This document shows positions 33,917 through 42,649 of a DNA stretch of 64,000 nucleotides, piece by piece. The notes beneath the pieces were generated by a model, which did no database searches, had not been told where the DNA came from, and saw only the letters and a list, made by a program, of their open reading frames with translations. The stretch lies in assembly GCA_934646865.1 (NCBI GenBank), contig CAKUEU010000001.1, positions 62,001-126,000 of the forward strand, written 5' to 3'. This DNA is from an uncultured Collinsella sp. (GTDB lineage: Bacteria; Actinomycetota; Coriobacteriia; Coriobacteriales; Coriobacteriaceae). The number at the start of each line of letters is the position of its first letter. Position 1 is the stretch's first letter. Made by a program: the position numbers and the translations under genes.

Positions 33917-36298
33917 TTAGCCTTTGACGACACTGCCCTTGGCGATGCGGGCTGAGAGGGCGACGATGATTCGGTCGTAGGCGTAGACGTCCTTGCCCAG
34001 CAAGAATCCACGGGCGCCGAGTACGTCGTTGTCGGGCGTCATGTAGGCATGACGCATGAGGGTCTCAGATTTATTCGTGCCTTCGGGCTTGTCTTTGGGC
34101 TCCTCCTCTTTAAGGAGAAGATTGACATTATGTGCGCGCCTGCGCTGGTCTCTCTCGTCCTCTTTGGTGCCGTGCCCCAGCTCGGTTATGCCTATTGCTT
34201 GACAGTAGGCGAGCCAGCGTTCGTGCTCTATATCACCCAATAGACAAATAGTTTTAATACTTCTGCGATAATTGGCTTCATTGTTGGCGAATGCCTCCAA
34301 TGTGTCGCCATCCAGCTTATTTTCATATAGGTACTGTTTTACCAGGCGACCCTTGTCTGCGCTTTCGTTTCTTGCGTCTTCCAATTTGGTCAGATAGTCG
34401 TTTTCGAGCGTATCGATGGTTTCCGATAGTCCAACTGACCAAAAGCGACTGGGGAGATATGCAGCCGCCGCACGGCTGCTGCGTTTGTTCCACTCGCTCT
34501 TGTTGTAGTCGCGGCGCGCCGCATCGTCCGTTATAAAGGCGTCATAGCTGACGGTGGCATTGTCAAAGTTGCACATGCAGTAGACTGCGTTGAGCTGTAT
34601 GGCGCGCTGTTCGAGCTTATTGTTCAGGAGATTGTCGTAGGTAAAGAAAGATTTGCGAGAACCGAAGGGATGCATGATTCCGACGATGGGATCCTTTTTC
34701 TTTTCGGAACTTGCTGCGGCCATGGCGAGCTTTCTTAAGGCTTTAAGAATCTCTTCGCTTTCGATGTGAGGACAAATTACGGGGCGCTGCTTCATGTAGT
34801 CCGGAATGCCATTCTCAACATAGCGATTGAAGAGCTGTCGCTGAAGCATTAGAGAATGGGATAGATTCTGGCTGCAGTCCCCTGTGGTCACAAAGGCATA
34901 GACGTACGTGTTGTCGGGCAGCAGCACACAGCTATCATCACATGTCACGCGCTTGCTTTGAAGGTCGTAGTGCAGTGCCGCGACACTGTCGCCTGCCATG
35001 AGGCGGTCAAGCGTGATTGAAGGGGCGCTGGCCTCGACAAAACGCACCGTAGGTGTCCCGTCTTTAATCTCTCCGAGCATTTCGGGATATCGTGCCGCCT
35101 CGCGCTCGACGATTTTAGGGGCATTGGGATCGACGATCACAATGTTGAGCTTCACCTGCGGCAAGCGGCCCATCCAGTATGCGGTGCGCGCTGCCTGCAT
35201 ACCGTATTCTCCTGCGCCAATTACGAGCACCGTGAGGTTTTGGGGCTTGGTGTTGTCGCTGCGGGTGATGTCGACAGGTGCAAGCCATCTGTAAAGAGGC
35301 GCCTCGTCCAGAATGTTGTAGATTTCGTTTTGCGTGCGAGAAACCAGATGCAGATTGACGTTTTTTGGATAGGGCTTGATGGCATCAAAAACCCTCGGGT
35401 CGTCGGGGTTACTGTGAAGGCAGTGCAGCGTGATCTCAAAAGGAGGCTTGTCGGTTTGGAACTGCTGGTTAAGCGTCTCGAGCATGTCGATCGTTGCGCT
35501 TACATTGCGATCGGTTTTTTCCGAAGTCGCAACGACGTCGATATGCTTGTTACATTTTGATTGGGCTATATCGGCGGCGCTCTTCAGGACTTCGGCGGCG
35601 CTGTCTTCGGTGAACGCATGGCGTACGTATCCTTGGCAGAGGTTGCGCAGCGTGCGTTGGCGATCACCGTCTTCATCGCAGTCAAGGCAAAAGATGAGAG
35701 CGAAATCGCCGTTGCCGTTGGCCTTCTTGAGCTTTCCATTTTTGATGTTGCTGACGATATCGCGCGTGAGCAGCTCAGTGTTGGCGTCAACGCTCTCAAA
35801 GACAATCACATGGTTGGCATGCTTGAGGTGATGCTTGACCACGCTGCCCGAGAGGCGTGTGACGACGGCATTGAAGGCAAGTAGACCAACTTCAACGGGG
35901 AGAGCGATGATGTATGCGAGTGCTAGCAGCGAATAGAACAGGCCGCATGCTTGGTTGGGGATGACGCTGTTGACGACCGATGTGATATCGGTAAGGCCAG
36001 TCTGGATGGTCGTTGTCCAGCCAACGGTGAATAGGTTGGTGATGAACCAGCTGATATAATTCCAGCCCCCTGGTTCCCAGCCCTCGCCAAGGTCGGATGA
36101 AAAGCATTGCTCCCAGGTGACGGGCGCGAACAGGAAAAGGGCTCCAATGGCAAGGACGATGAAGGCGACGAGGCGACGATCATAATCGATTTCGTGGCCA
36201 AAGAATCTGTACTGATGGCTGTGGAGCTCCAGAAAGACAGAACAGCAGAGCGCGACGGCAGCGATCGGGGGCGCTATGTTCCATAAGATTTCAGTCAA
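33917..36298 (-). CDS. Membrane protein with TrkA-N-like Rossmann domain and RyR-like domain
   Basis: The 793-residue protein has three or four membrane helices in the first 170 residues (for example PPIAAVALCCSVFLEL and LVAFIVLAIGALFLFA). The layout resembles ion-channel subunits (VTRLSGSVVKHHLKHANHVIVFE). A Rossmann-type nucleotide-binding segment VLVIGAGEYGMQAARTAYW follows at about residue 353. A C-terminal region (about 680-770) with IEHERWLAYCQAIGI and RRAHNVNLL resembles bacterial RyR domains. Such fusions have been proposed as nucleotide-gated effectors. The start is TTG 36298 with AGGAGG eight bases upstream. It is between the TIR gene and an unknown gene in one unit. Confidence 0.75.
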   Translation of the reverse strand: MTEILWNIAPPIAAVALCCSVFLELHSHQYRFFGHEIDYDRRLVAFIVLAIGALFLFAPVTWEQCFSSDLGEGWEPGGWNYISWFITNLFTVGWTTTIQTGLTDITSVVNSVIPNQACGLFYSLLALAYIIALPVEVGLLAFNAVVTRLSGSVVKHHLKHANHVIVFESVDANTELLTRDIVSNIKNGKLKKANGNGDFALIFCLDCDEDGDRQRTLRNLCQGYVRHAFTEDSAAEVLKSAADIAQSKCNKHIDVVATSEKTDRNVSATIDMLETLNQQFQTDKPPFEITLHCLHSNPDDPRVFDAIKPYPKNVNLHLVSRTQNEIYNILDEAPLYRWLAPVDITRSDNTKPQNLTVLVIGAGEYGMQAARTAYWMGRLPQVKLNIVIVDPNAPKIVEREAARYPEMLGEIKDGTPTVRFVEASAPSITLDRLMAGDSVAALHYDLQSKRVTCDDSCVLLPDNTYVYAFVTTGDCSQNLSHSLMLQRQLFNRYVENGIPDYMKQRPVICPHIESEEILKALRKLAMAAASSEKKKDPIVGIMHPFGSRKSFFTYDNLLNNKLEQRAIQLNAVYCMCNFDNATVSYDAFITDDAARRDYNKSEWNKRSSRAAAAYLPSRFWSVGLSETIDTLENDYLTKLEDARNESADKGRLVKQYLYENKLDGDTLEAFANNEANYRRSIKTICLLGDIEHERWLAYCQAIGITELGHGTKEDERDQRRRAHNVNLLLKEEEPKDKPEGTNKSETLMRHAYMTPDNDVLGARGFLLGKDVYAYDRIIVALSARIAKGSVVKG

Positions 36299-36357
36299 AG
36301 CAGAAACCTCCTAGGGTTAGAGGACAGTGTGAGCAAATGGGCGAGCCTATCTACCGC

Positions 36358-37623
36358 CTACGTGAACATGCGATCCCTCAGCTCGGCGGCCTCGTTGATC
36401 TCGACGTTGGTGCGGCCTTGGAGATCTTCGGTGCGCTTGCTGGTGAGCTCGTTGCCCTTTAGTCCGTAGGTGGTGTACTGGACGATTGCGCCGGCGGTTT
36501 CGGCTGCTTGGCGTAGCGGCTCGTAGGTATCGGTCTGTTCGCACCATGCGTAGAAATCGTCAACGGTGGCGTTGGGATTGCCGCTAAAGAGTCGATACCA
36601 TTCGCATCCAAAGCTGCCAAGGACCGAGAACGTCTTTTTCTCGACAAGTCTGTCGCCCTTGTATTTGTAGTCCAGCGTGAGATCCACCAGATAGGCTGCT
36701 CCCGTTGCAAAGGCGTTCTCGTTGCCCTGACGACCGATGACTTCGGCCTCTGGATAGTACTTGCCAATAAACTCGGCGGCATCGCCTTCGTAGTCGGCAA
36801 CGATGCGCACGCTCTGCACCTTGCCGCGCTTGTACGTGCAGTGCAGGATGCGCAGCAATCGCTCCTGCCAAAACGCATAGGAAAACAAGTGATCGACAAA
36901 GTGCGGATTCTCGAGTCGGTTCGCCTGGTCCATCCATATGGTTTGGAACAGCTGGTAGTCGGCCTGCGGCTCGCCGGTAACCTCGCGGAACCACTGCACG
37001 GCGACGTCGGCGGGGATGTAAAACGAAAGTCGCTCTTGCGGGGTGCCGCTCTTGGTCGTTTTGGCACGCAGGGGAATCTCGACTTCGTAGCCGGTGCCGT
37101 CGTCTGTTCCGCAGTTTAAAACGGGCGGCAGCATAAACTGGCAGGGGCCTTCGTCGCACGCGCGCATCGGCTGGGGGCTAACGGGCCTATCGTCAAACTC
37201 CATCTCGATATCCTCGTCGTCTTCGTCCTCATCATCTTCGATGCCAAGGTCGTAGCCGGTGTAGTAGTCATCCAGGTGTCGCTCGTTTACATTTCGCCCG
37301 TTTACGACGTCAAAGACGGTAACACCCGTCATGCGGTCGCAATACTTTGCGACTTCAAAGAGGTTGCAGCTCTCCTCGGGCGTAAAGTTATCCATGCGGC
37401 GCTGGAACTCGGTAGAGCATTCATCGGGATCATAGCCGTCCATTTCGCTGTCACCGAGCCAAAAGTTGGGATCACGATTGCTTTTGAAGTACCACCAGTA
37501 CCAGACGGGGCCGAATACCGCATTTACGCCAAAAAAGACTTTCTGGATGATGTTGCCGTTGCCGTCGAACTTGTAAGCGAGCGGCAAGTTGACAACCGGA
37601 TCGTTTGATGTGTCACGCGCCAT
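36358..37623 (-). CDS. Hypothetical protein in the TIR/RyR operon
   Basis: The 421-residue protein was not recognised. The N-terminus is aromatic-rich (FGPVWYWWYFKS). There is a strongly acidic stretch near residues 128-145 (IEDDEDEDDEDIEME), then a C-terminal alpha/beta region (about 180-400). It has no signal peptide or clear membrane helix. It is the first gene of a three-gene unit with the RyR/TrkA-N-like and TIR genes (59-bp and 37-bp gaps). It carries the island promoter 80 bp upstream and a strong leader hairpin. It may be a sensor or regulator for the two downstream effectors; this is inference. Confidence 0.78.
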   Translation of the reverse strand: MARDTSNDPVVNLPLAYKFDGNGNIIQKVFFGVNAVFGPVWYWWYFKSNRDPNFWLGDSEMDGYDPDECSTEFQRRMDNFTPEESCNLFEVAKYCDRMTGVTVFDVVNGRNVNERHLDDYYTGYDLGIEDDEDEDDEDIEMEFDDRPVSPQPMRACDEGPCQFMLPPVLNCGTDDGTGYEVEIPLRAKTTKSGTPQERLSFYIPADVAVQWFREVTGEPQADYQLFQTIWMDQANRLENPHFVDHLFSYAFWQERLLRILHCTYKRGKVQSVRIVADYEGDAAEFIGKYYPEAEVIGRQGNENAFATGAAYLVDLTLDYKYKGDRLVEKKTFSVLGSFGCEWYRLFSGNPNATVDDFYAWCEQTDTYEPLRQAAETAGAIVQYTTYGLKGNELTSKRTEDLQGRTNVEINEAAELRDRMFT

Positions 37624-37650
37624 GGTGTGCTCCCTGCGATGATTTGTGTT

Positions 37651-37691
37651 GCGCGCGAAGGCCAGATTCGATGCGTCTGACCTTCGCGCGC
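37651..37691 (-). promoter_or_regulatory. Leader hairpin of the TIR/RyR operon
   Basis: GCGCGCGAAGGCCAGA (37651-37666) pairs with TCTGACCTTCGCGCGC (37676-37691), 15 of 16 positions, with a 9-nt loop. It starts about 12 bases after the proposed -10 box, so it would form the very 5' end of the mRNA. No T-run follows. Confidence 0.7.
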
Positions 37692-37703
37692 CTGTTACTT
37701 CGC

Positions 37704-37740
37704 ATGCTAGGTCGCCTGCGCTGCATTCTGTTGCGCAACA
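37704..37740 (-). promoter_or_regulatory. Island promoter 5 (palindrome + 19 bp + TAGCAT)
   Basis: On the minus strand TGTTGCGCAACA (37740-37729) is followed after 19 bp by TAGCAT (37709-37704), 80 bp before the ATG at 37623. A degenerate copy (TGCCGCGCAACA) lies at 37774-37785 without a -10 box. Confidence 0.85.
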
Positions 37741-37815
37741 TCGTGGACGGCGCGGTTCGACGTCCAGGGCCGATGCCGCGCAACAGATACATGGCTTGGC
37801 CGTGCCAATCGCTCT

Positions 37816-40449
37816 CTAGTAGCGCGCCGAGCGCTGGGCGTTGCCCGGGTTGTAGCCCGCCCAAGCGGCGATGACGTCCGACTCAACGACGCTCGTTGCA
37901 ATGTTGATAAAGCTGCCGGCACGGGGCAGGTCGGTATGGAAGTCTTCGAGCAGGTTGGGCTGGAACCTAAAGTCCTCAAAGTTGACGGTGTTGGGGTTGT
38001 AGAGCTGACAAGTACCATCCTCGGTAGAGATCGGGCCAACCATGTAAACGGCCTTGTGCTCTACGGCCTCGGTATCGTCGACGTCGATCACCTCTCCGCG
38101 ATCGTGCGCGGCGGCGGCGTGCTCCATGAGCTCGAGGAATCGGTCGGCTTCGGCGCTGCAGAGTACGCAGCGCGAGAAGAGCACCGTAAGGGCATAGCCC
38201 GTTTTACGACCCAGTTTCTCTCGCAGCTCGCTAAATCGTTGCGACTGCTCCGGGGTCATGCGCGTTTTGGACGGTGCGGTCTGCTTGAGTCCGCACGTCT
38301 TAAGGAACATCGCGTTGGCCTTGCGCAGGGCGCTCATGGCGGCAGAGTCGCTCTTTGCCGTGGAGACGTCGATGCGTCCTCCCTCGGGAATCTGCTTATA
38401 GCGAGAGAAGCCCTTCTCGTCCTCGACGGGCATCCAGTACGTAATGACGTCATTTTCCACTACGCTAAAGCGGCACGTAAAGGGCACGCCGATTGCCGGA
38501 GCCTCGCCATAGAGCTTTACGCGCACGGCTTGGTCGGTGTCCGCCATCCACATCATAAAGCGCTGGCTGCTGTCGCCGTCATGGTTCCGGAGCTTTGCGA
38601 TGAGATAGCAAACCGAGTCGCAGCGGCTCTCGAGTGCGGTTCCTCTTCCCGTGGCGATGGCGCTTATGCCCTGGGCCTTGAGTTCGATGTCGCGGTGCAG
38701 CGCGTTGAGCTCTTCGGATGTCAGCAGATCTTGGCCGAGCAACCACGCGACAAGCGTGCTTAAGTCGGTATTGGCATTAAGGGCGGCATCCATAACTTTG
38801 CTGTGCGCTTGGTGACTTGCGCGGGGCGGCATGGGTTCGCGGCCAGATGCATATCCAAATGAATCGCGGATCTGTTCTCCATCGCGATAGATCGGTTCCA
38901 AAACGAACATGCTCATGTCATTTTGCCTGCCCTGGTCCAGGTCGTAGGCATCGAGGGAGTTCCAGACATGCTTCTCTGCAATGGGGTTCATCCACAGACT
39001 GATTTTCGATTTTTCCGCCGAGGAGGTCGAGGTGCTCTTTTTGGAGCTTGCGGCGGGGCGAGAAACGGGTTTCTGGTATCCCTTGGGGAGCGATTGCTCA
39101 AGGTTGAATTTTTTAAGCAGCCTAACGTAGACTCCGACCGATGCTTCCTCTGCCATTTCCGCCATGACCGGCTGCGAAGGGTCGTCGACAAAGGAAATGC
39201 GCGTTTTGCCGTCATCGGAGACTGCCTGGCAATAGCCGCATCGAAGTGCGACATAGCCTTCGTTGTCGCTGCCGCGGTCAAAGTACATTTGCTCTTTGCA
39301 GCCGAGTGTGCCGGGGACGAATGCGGTCGGGTTTGCGATGTCGGGGATCGTAATGGCAGCTCCGGTCGCTCGCTTAAGCTCATCGAAATACTCGACGTAC
39401 AGCGGAATTTTGTAGTGCTGGACGAGCGCCTCGAGAACGATGGCGTTGGGCACGGAGTGCGCCACACGATAGCGCACGGAGTTATAGCCCCATTCGACAT
39501 CGGTCGCGTCATCGGGGATTCCGTGACCCGCCATGGTGGACAGGACTTCATCGGGTGAGTCAAACGTACCGTCGGGCGTGCCGCAAATCGCTTGGAGCGA
39601 GAACCCGCCAAAGCACTTGTCGAGATCATCGCGGATATATGCGCAGCAGTCATGGTTGGGAAAGACAATACGAAACGTCATCGCACCCATGGCCTGGGAC
39701 ATGTAGACGTTGCCCGACTCCTGGGCTTGCGTCTCAGCCGACTTCTTTTTGCGTTTGCTTGCCGCAGAAGATGATTTTTTGCGCGAGGGGGCCGGCTTGG
39801 GCTCCTCTTGGGCGCCAAACTGGTCTTTGAGGAAGTCGAAGTACAGGGACACGTTTCCGCGCTGCGCGTATGAGCGCATGATGGGGTCGGTCGTGTCCTC
39901 AAAGTACTTTTGGCTTCCGTCGGGCATGGACATGGTTCCCATGCCGCAGCGGAACAGGGTGTCGGTGGCACCGTCGAACCCTTCCGGGAAATACACCCAG
40001 CAGCTCTTGTCTACCACGTTTGCAAACGAGACGCTATCGCCCTGCGCATCGGCGATCACGGCGCCGGCTGCGAGCTCGTCGGCATCGGTGTACTCGTAGT
40101 AGACGGGAACGCCGATCATCTTGGAGATAGTCTTGGCAACCTCCAGCGAAGGGATGCCATTGTATTCGTACTGGAGTGAGTTGTAGCCCCAGACGACGTT
40201 GGTGACTTCTTCGCCGTCGGACCCGCAGGTTTCCAGTGCGGCGTTGACGGCATCGGTCGGATCCATGTGCTGGAAGTCCTCGTAGTCGGGGATAACGGCA
40301 GCAAAGCAAAACTCGCCATAGTCCCGCTCCAAGGCAGCTTTGGCCTGCATGCAGATATCGTGGTTGGGAAACACGATGCGGTTGACAATCTGGTTGATCG
40401 AGATCCCTCGGTCGGTATCTTGAAGTAGATGCTCAAAAATCTCGTCCAT
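37816..40449 (-). CDS. Large hypothetical protein with internal domain duplication
   Basis: The 877-residue protein is unrecognised but has an internal duplication. Residues about 15-230 and about 270-480 share RIVFPNHD, then WGYNSxxY, then (V/L)YxEY and a following AAI stretch. The copies are joined by a basic linker (KKSSSAASKRKKKSAE). The C-terminal part (about 510-877) is a separate mixed region with a cysteine pair in SRCVLCSAEADRF. It has no membrane segment or signal peptide. The start at 40449 follows AAGGAA closely; an in-frame ATG at 40464 has no such site. It has its own island promoter. Confidence 0.78.
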   Translation of the reverse strand: MDEIFEHLLQDTDRGISINQIVNRIVFPNHDICMQAKAALERDYGEFCFAAVIPDYEDFQHMDPTDAVNAALETCGSDGEEVTNVVWGYNSLQYEYNGIPSLEVAKTISKMIGVPVYYEYTDADELAAGAVIADAQGDSVSFANVVDKSCWVYFPEGFDGATDTLFRCGMGTMSMPDGSQKYFEDTTDPIMRSYAQRGNVSLYFDFLKDQFGAQEEPKPAPSRKKSSSAASKRKKKSAETQAQESGNVYMSQAMGAMTFRIVFPNHDCCAYIRDDLDKCFGGFSLQAICGTPDGTFDSPDEVLSTMAGHGIPDDATDVEWGYNSVRYRVAHSVPNAIVLEALVQHYKIPLYVEYFDELKRATGAAITIPDIANPTAFVPGTLGCKEQMYFDRGSDNEGYVALRCGYCQAVSDDGKTRISFVDDPSQPVMAEMAEEASVGVYVRLLKKFNLEQSLPKGYQKPVSRPAASSKKSTSTSSAEKSKISLWMNPIAEKHVWNSLDAYDLDQGRQNDMSMFVLEPIYRDGEQIRDSFGYASGREPMPPRASHQAHSKVMDAALNANTDLSTLVAWLLGQDLLTSEELNALHRDIELKAQGISAIATGRGTALESRCDSVCYLIAKLRNHDGDSSQRFMMWMADTDQAVRVKLYGEAPAIGVPFTCRFSVVENDVITYWMPVEDEKGFSRYKQIPEGGRIDVSTAKSDSAAMSALRKANAMFLKTCGLKQTAPSKTRMTPEQSQRFSELREKLGRKTGYALTVLFSRCVLCSAEADRFLELMEHAAAAHDRGEVIDVDDTEAVEHKAVYMVGPISTEDGTCQLYNPNTVNFEDFRFQPNLLEDFHTDLPRAGSFINIATSVVESDVIAAWAGYNPGNAQRSARY

Positions 40450-40519
40450 CGTTCCTTCTTTCATATGCGGTGGAAGCCGACGATCCCGGGTTTTAGGGCT
40501 CGTGGCTTTGCTAACCCGA

Positions 40520-40556
40520 ACGCTACCGCCCCGATGGGCGAGAACGTTGCGCAACA
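40520..40556 (-). promoter_or_regulatory. Island promoter 6 (palindrome + 19 bp + TAGCGT)
   Basis: On the minus strand TGTTGCGCAACG (40556-40545) is followed after 19 bp by TAGCGT (40525-40520), 70 bp before the ATG at 40449. Confidence 0.8.
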
Positions 40557-40648
40557 TCCGCGAGTGCGCGAATTGCAGTGCGGAACGGTTTGTGCTTGGT
40601 GGTGGCGATGGGGGCGGACGAGTCCTGCACGAACCCTCGGTAAATGAA

Positions 40649-40686
40649 AACGCGCCCGTCGGCAGGTTGTTGCCGGCGGGCGCGTT
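40649..40686 (-). terminator. Terminator of the zinc-ribbon membrane gene
   Basis: AACGCGCCCGTCGGCA (40649-40664) pairs with TGCCGGCGGGCGCGTT (40671-40686), one G-T mismatch. On the minus strand TTTTCATTT follows. Confidence 0.8.
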
Positions 40687-40715
40687 CAGGATTACATATG
40701 GGTTGATGCCCGAGA

Positions 40716-41408
40716 CTAGGCTTCTTTCTTGATGGAGCCAAGCATCACGACTGTAGCGATTGAGGCGATGCAGCACAGAAGCGGATAGATAGGGCCGGAG
40801 TACTGCTTAGATGCATATGCCATAAATGCGGCAATGGCAGCGAGCAGCACAAAACCGATGCGTGCAACGGCGATCTTTTTCTGCATAAATGCCATGATGA
40901 GGCCAATAACGGAGACGATAACCGGAACGGCCCAGACATAGGTCAGCGAGCTGTAGAAGTCGCCGCCACTGCTGCCGTACGCTGTCATCGTATCGGCGTA
41001 GTCGCCCATCTCCATCATGGTATAGGTGGACTTAAGACGATACGCTTCGCCAGCCGTGCTGTCGCCACCAAAGAAACTGGAGAGGTTGTTGGCGCCATTT
41101 GAGATGTACTGGGATGTTTGCAGATCGCTGGCGGTAGGTGAGAACCACGGCATAAAAGCTAAGATGAGGGCAATGACGCCAATGACCAGCGGGACGATGG
41201 CGTTGGTATTGAGCGAGACACTCGGGGCGCTAATCGCTGGCTTTGCGGGGCTGGGGGCGGCAGCGTGGGCAGTGGGCTTCTTGACCGGTGTTTCCTCGCA
41301 GGTGGCGGCAGGCTTGGCCGGAGTGGGCTGGTTGGCAAGCTTGTTGCCGCATTTGGGACAGAAGGCGATGCCGTCGGGAATCTTCTCTCCGCACTTGGGG
41401 CAGAACAT
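40716..41408 (-). CDS. Zinc-ribbon protein with four membrane helices
   Basis: The 230-residue protein has an N-terminal zinc ribbon (MFCPKCGEKIPDGIAFCPKCG, residues 3-21). A Pro/Ala/Thr-rich linker with a cysteine follows. Four membrane helices come next (NAIVPLVIGVIALILAF, VWAVPVIVSVIGLIMAF, IGFVLLAAIAAFMAYA, LLCCIASIATVVML). The ribbon is cytoplasmic and the short loops are outside. It is transcribed from the bidirectional site at 41469. The same N-terminal ribbon heads the proteins at 16027, 44699 and 46207, so the ribbon may be a shared docking element. Confidence 0.82.
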   Translation of the reverse strand: MFCPKCGEKIPDGIAFCPKCGNKLANQPTPAKPAATCEETPVKKPTAHAAAPSPAKPAISAPSVSLNTNAIVPLVIGVIALILAFMPWFSPTASDLQTSQYISNGANNLSSFFGGDSTAGEAYRLKSTYTMMEMGDYADTMTAYGSSGGDFYSSLTYVWAVPVIVSVIGLIMAFMQKKIAVARIGFVLLAAIAAFMAYASKQYSGPIYPLLCCIASIATVVMLGSIKKEA

Positions 41409-41443
41409 GGTGTTTCCTTTCGTTGGGAACCTTGACGAGCCCT

Positions 41444-41480
41444 AAGATAAGCTTCGACTCTCTGGTTATGTTGCGCAACA
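41444..41480 (-). promoter_or_regulatory. Island promoter 7b, minus direction (shared palindrome)
   Basis: The palindrome at 41469-41480 read on the minus strand is followed after 19 bp by TATCTT (41449-41444), 35 bp before the ATG at 41408. Here the site is a full 14-bp palindrome, ATGTTGCGCAACAT. Confidence 0.8.
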
Positions 41481-41505
41481 TTGCGCGCGATGGCGTGGGT
41501 ATCCT
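41469..41505 (+). promoter_or_regulatory. Island promoter 7a, plus direction (shared palindrome)
   Basis: TGTTGCGCAACA (41469-41480) is followed after 19 bp by TATCCT (41500-41505), 36 bp before the ATG at 41542. The same site drives the divergent gene. Confidence 0.85.
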
Positions 41506-41541
41506 TGACGCAAGCGAATTAAAGGCGGAGAAAGGACCCCC

Positions 41542-42453
41542 ATGAGTTTCTTTGACGATCTTCAGAACTCTATCAATCGCGGTGTTGCCGGTGCTAACCG
41601 CACAGGCAACACACTCAAGTTCAAAGCGCAGCTGAACGAAGCCATGAAGCGCCGTCAGACCCTTGCTGCCCAGCTTGGCGCCAGTCTGTACGATGCTACT
41701 AAGGATGACCCCGCGTTCCGCGCCGGTCGCGAGGCCATCTATGACGGCATTGCCGCCATCGATGCCGAGCGCGCCGGCTATCAGGCCGAGATTGATCGCA
41801 TCGAGGCCGAAGCTCAGGCTGCTCAGGCTGCTGCCACGCATTACACCTGCCCATTCTGCGGTTCTTCCGTTGCTGCCTCCGACCTGTTCTGCTCCGGCTG
41901 CGGAAAGCCCATGGCAGAGATCGAAGCGGCAATTACCAAGCAGCGAACCAGCGGTATTGCAACGGCAGCCGCCCCGGATGTGTCAAACGCTGCGACGTGC
42001 CCCCAGTGCGGAGCTCCCATCAACGAGGACGACATGTTCTGCATGAGCTGCGGCGCCAAGTTGGAGTCGGTGCCGGAGCCGGAGTTCCAGCCGGCTGCCG
42101 TGCCCGAACCGGTTGCTGCGCCCGTGCCGGAGCCGGTTGTTGTACCCGATCCCGAGCCGATTGCAGCTCCCGCACCCAAGCCCGAGCCAATTGCCGCTTC
42201 CGCACCTAAGCCCGAGCCGATCGTCGCGCCTGCCCCTGCTCCTGTCTTTGAACCTGAGCCGATAAGCGCCCCCGAGCCTGAACCTGTCGCTGCGCCCGCA
42301 CCCGCATTTACTCCCGAGTTCGTGCCGGCAGCAGCGCCCGTGCTGGCGCCAGAGCCGGCCGTTTCCCTCCCGAATAACACGTGTCCCACCTGCGGTGCGA
42401 CCAACGATCCCGAGGATAAGTTCTGCATGCATTGCGGCACCAAACTTCGCTAA
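41542..42453 (+). CDS. Triple zinc-ribbon protein with Pro-Glu-Ala repeats
   Basis: The 303-residue soluble protein begins with a helical region (about 1-95). Two zinc ribbons follow (CPFCGSSVAASDLFCSGCG about 102-120; CPQCGAPINEDDMFCMSCG about 153-171). A Pro/Ala/Glu-rich spacer of PEPIAAPAPK type spans about 175-280, and a third ribbon ends the protein (CPTCGATNDPEDKFCMHCG). The spacer should be extended and flexible. Three ribbons on a flexible rod suggest a multivalent adaptor; this is inference. GAGAAAGGA precedes the start. It is transcribed divergently from the zinc-ribbon membrane gene. Confidence 0.82.
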   Translation: MSFFDDLQNSINRGVAGANRTGNTLKFKAQLNEAMKRRQTLAAQLGASLYDATKDDPAFRAGREAIYDGIAAIDAERAGYQAEIDRIEAEAQAAQAAATHYTCPFCGSSVAASDLFCSGCGKPMAEIEAAITKQRTSGIATAAAPDVSNAATCPQCGAPINEDDMFCMSCGAKLESVPEPEFQPAAVPEPVAAPVPEPVVVPDPEPIAAPAPKPEPIAASAPKPEPIVAPAPAPVFEPEPISAPEPEPVAAPAPAFTPEFVPAAAPVLAPEPAVSLPNNTCPTCGATNDPEDKFCMHCGTKLR

Positions 42454-42487
42454 CATCGCTTTCCTATCGGCAAGGTTGAACGACGCC

Positions 42488-42540
42488 AAAGGGGCCGGAT
42501 CTTTCTAAGCAAAGTGTTTAGAGGGGTTCGGCCCTTTTCT
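42488..42540 (+). terminator. Probable terminator after the triple zinc-ribbon gene
   Basis: AAAGGGGCCGGA (42488-42499) pairs with TTCGGCCCTTTT, about 10 of 12 positions, with a long loop and a short T-run. Confidence 0.5.
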
Positions 42541-42578
42541 CGTCGGGCGTTCTGGCGCCTTATCTGGCAACCGTTTAA

Positions 42579-42615
42579 TGTTGCGCAACAGAATTTGGCC
42601 AACACCGCTTAGGGT
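42579..42615 (+). promoter_or_regulatory. Island promoter 8 (palindrome + 19 bp + TAGGGT)
   Basis: TGTTGCGCAACA (42579-42590) is followed after 19 bp by TAGGGT (42610-42615), 34 bp before the ATG at 42650. Confidence 0.85.
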
Positions 42616-42649
42616 TGAGATGTCCGGTGGAAAAGAGAAAGGATTTGAT

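Noticed and set aside
37774-37785. A twelfth island palindrome (TGCCGCGCAACA)
   Set aside because: Two mismatches in the core and no -10 box at 19 bp on either strand; probably a decayed site.
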